Source: Maratus speciosus (Eukaryota; Arthropoda; Arachnida; Araneae; Salticidae). Taken from it: 64,000 nucleotides of DNA. Shown here piece after piece: positions 62,109 through 64,000 of this stretch. A program made the translations under genes and the position numbers. Where the stretch lies: the NCBI GenBank assembly GCA_963932465.1, contig OZ010786.1:596181038-596245037 (forward strand). The letters run 5' to 3'. A model generated the notes under the pieces. The model did no database searches. It had not been told where the DNA came from and saw only the letters and a list, made by a program, of their open reading frames with translations. Within the stretch, counting starts at the first letter, position 1. The number at the start of each line of letters is the position of its first letter.

Positions 62109-62631
62109 TATTGAATTGCTTTTGTTCTGTCAGGAATACTATGGAATGGGAAACAGCTCCATCAAGTAATGTGAAAGTTCGTAGAACAACACTAACTCCT
62201 GGACCTGACCTGAATATGGCGATATTGCATTTCGAATATAGTGGTATATAATATTAAATGTAACATATAGCTTTATACTATAACGTATAATATTAAACCT
62301 GAAGTAAACTTGGTAGAAAACTCTGTCAAGCGAATAAACTGTGTTAACCTGCCAAGAATTGTGGAATTTTTAAAATGAATGATATAAAAGGTACAAGGGG
62401 GCATCGACTTGAAAAATGGAATTTATAGATATTAATCGCAAGTGGTTCATGAGTTTCATCAAAAATTAATTAACTTTTTTAAAGAAATTTAATTTTTTTA
62501 AATAAAATTTCCAAATTTTCAAAAACATTTAATTGGAAAAATAAACTTAATCGAAAGATAAGTTATAGGGAAAAAATATAATTAAAATATGCCTATAAAT
62601 AAATAAAATAAAATTTTGACCCCGGACCTCT
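62109..62631. other. AT-rich spacer, nothing recognised
   Basis: No gene or paired repeat seen. Confidence 0.4.
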
Positions 62632-63041
62632 TTAACCCCTTAATTATTTCTCCCGTGATATTCATTCTCTATGTCTTTTATTCAGATTTTTTTATTCCCA
62701 CCAGTTTTATAAAATAGTGCAATTGGCTTTATTATGGTATCATTATACCTGTCATAATAGGAATATTTCTTTTTTAGAAAAGTGGTGCCAATAATCAATT
62801 AGAATTTTTAAAGTGTAATTTAACCCTTAAAGCCCCTGAGTCTCTTGCACAAATTTTATTCGATCGGCACCACTTTTTAAAAAGCAGTTTCCTTCAAGTA
62901 CACAATTTCAAAAATGCTCTGATTAAATAAAGTGAATTTTATATTCCTTTATTACTGGTCCGAAAAACAAATTTTGCAAAGACTTAGGATGTCTCCGCAG
63001 CGGAGCCAACGGAGTGGGAAGGGTTAATGTGACCGTTAAGG
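62632..63041. mobile_element. TTAA MITE, 'GGTCGCATTAAATTACGG' family, interrupted
   Basis: TTAACCCCTTAATTATTTCTC (first 20 bases as a motif) at the left, and GTGACCGTTAAGGC at the worn right end. The inner AAAAGTGGTGCCAATAATCA is as in 36109 and 52127. A second MITE splits it at a TTAA inside GTAATTTAATG. Confidence 0.82.
62820..63027. mobile_element. TTAA MITE, 'CCGCAGCGG' family, nested
   Basis: TTAACCCTTAAAGCCCCTGA at the left and GGAGTGGGAAGGGTTAA at the right, with GATGTCTCCGCAGCGGAGCC inside the right arm. Precise removal recreates the family sequence GTAATTTAATGxGACCG. Confidence 0.9.
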
Positions 63042-63621
63042 CAAGGCTCCCATAGACGACTATTTTTTTTTTAATTCTATTTGCACCACTTAAGCAAAAG
63101 ACAGATTTTGTAGTATATTTCTCTTGGAAATGTTCTTGAACAGTATGTTAATAATTTTTGTTTTGAGAATGTGGTGTCAGTTAGAATAAAAAAATATTCG
63201 CTTGAGGCAGTCCTGTCGTTAAGGGGACAGAGTGTACCTTGGAAATGTGAAAAATATGAGTAAGAAAAATGTGTACCTTTTTCTCAGAAATGGTGAAAGA
63301 TAGAGGACTATATTTTTAGGGTAGTTTAATTACATGCTTTACGTATTTTAACAGACCATTTTCTTATAAGTGAAAAAGAATATTAATTATTATTTATTTA
63401 TTGAAAGGAATTTTTAAATTAGCATTTTTGTTAAGATTTCACTGCCTAAAATAAACAATTCTCAACAAATCATTAAGTCCCTGTGTTAAAGCATACACTA
63501 GAACATAATATAAGTATTAAAATAATCTGAATTCTTAAGTTTAATAGATATTGAAAAAAAAGGAACATAAACCTGGAAAATCGGAGTTTTGAGAAAAAAT
63601 CAATCAAAGCTGTGAAGCAGC
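63042..63621. other. AT-rich spacer, nothing recognised
   Basis: No gene or paired repeat seen. Confidence 0.4.
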
Positions 63622-63800
63622 ATTGCCAGTGGACTACATTTTAAAAATTCTGACTTCTTGATTGACACCACGTTCTTGAAATAGTAAAATTCGCCTTATT
63701 TAATACATATTAATTAAGGCAAAAACAGTGGGAATTTTACGACTTCAGAAAAGTGGTGCCAGTCAAGAAATCTGAATTTTAAAAAAGTAGCCCACTGCTG
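63622..63800. mobile_element. 'TGTTGCCAG' family MITE (degenerate ends)
   Basis: ATTGCCAGTGGACTACATTT at the left and AAAGTAGCCCACTGCTGTG at the right. The inner arms are TTGATTGACACCACGTTCTT and AAAGTGGTGCCAGTCAAGAA. Confidence 0.78.
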
Positions 63801-63879
63801 TGAGCTACTTAGAAAGAATAAAAAAGAATAAAAAAGCTCTTAGAAAGAATAGAAAAAACACAACACTTTTTTATATATA

Positions 63880-64000
63880 CAGGGTGCAATATGTCATCTA
63901 TCGCCGACCTGTAAATTCTCAATCGTTGGTTGTAGATATATAGTTCCAATTACAAAAACTTTTTAGATAAGGTAAATATTTATGTTATGGTATTATTTAA
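63880..64000. other. possible MITE end at window edge
   Basis: TATATACAGGGTGCAATATG resembles 4209-4228 and other CAGGGTG ends. The partner would lie beyond the window. Confidence 0.3.

Overview
The window looks like a gene-poor, AT-rich stretch of an animal nuclear genome, probably an arthropod. A spider or other chelicerate is my best guess, from the style of the gag and LINE proteins; this is inference. I recognise no host gene, rRNA, true tRNA gene or CRISPR array. Almost everything that can be explained is transposable-element DNA, often nested, and the larger coding sequences all belong to mobile elements.

Layout. Positions 1-9,800 hold old dispersed repeats: a 2-unit tandem duplication, a region with about 230-bp inverted termini, a 770-bp palindrome, one copy of a Helitron-like pair and one copy of a roughly 2.4-kb dispersed repeat peppered with MITEs. 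A 1.7-kb palindrome fills 9,872-11,594. It is followed by an ORF1-only relative of a Jockey/X-element LINE (about 11,715-13,973). Positions 14,600-18,700 hold foldbacks, a Stowaway-like MITE nested in another MITE, and a dead Tc1/mariner element carrying its own MITE. A 5.1-kb LINE with ORF1 and a damaged ORF2 (19,910-25,029) sits inside a 171-bp mariner-type MITE with a 13-bp target duplication. A cluster of TTAA MITEs (25,171-26,570) precedes a 7.1-kb LTR retrotransposon (28,085-35,208) with 737-bp LTRs and a 4-bp target duplication, itself inserted in another repeat. The rest (35,600-64,000) holds more MITEs, palindromes, a SINE, two more Tc1-like relics, the second Helitron-like copy and a degenerate tandem array.

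Two observations stand out. First, the LTR element has Ty3/gypsy-type domains, but its integrase lies upstream of reverse transcriptase in one continuous ORF (gag-PR-INT-RT-RNase H), the order known from Gmr1-like elements. Second, about forty short palindromic elements flanked by TTAA occur here. They fall into several families whose ends differ but whose internal motifs are shared. Related dispersed repeats in the window act as reciprocal empty-site controls and show that these elements insert at TTAA. No piggyBac-type transposase that could move them is visible.
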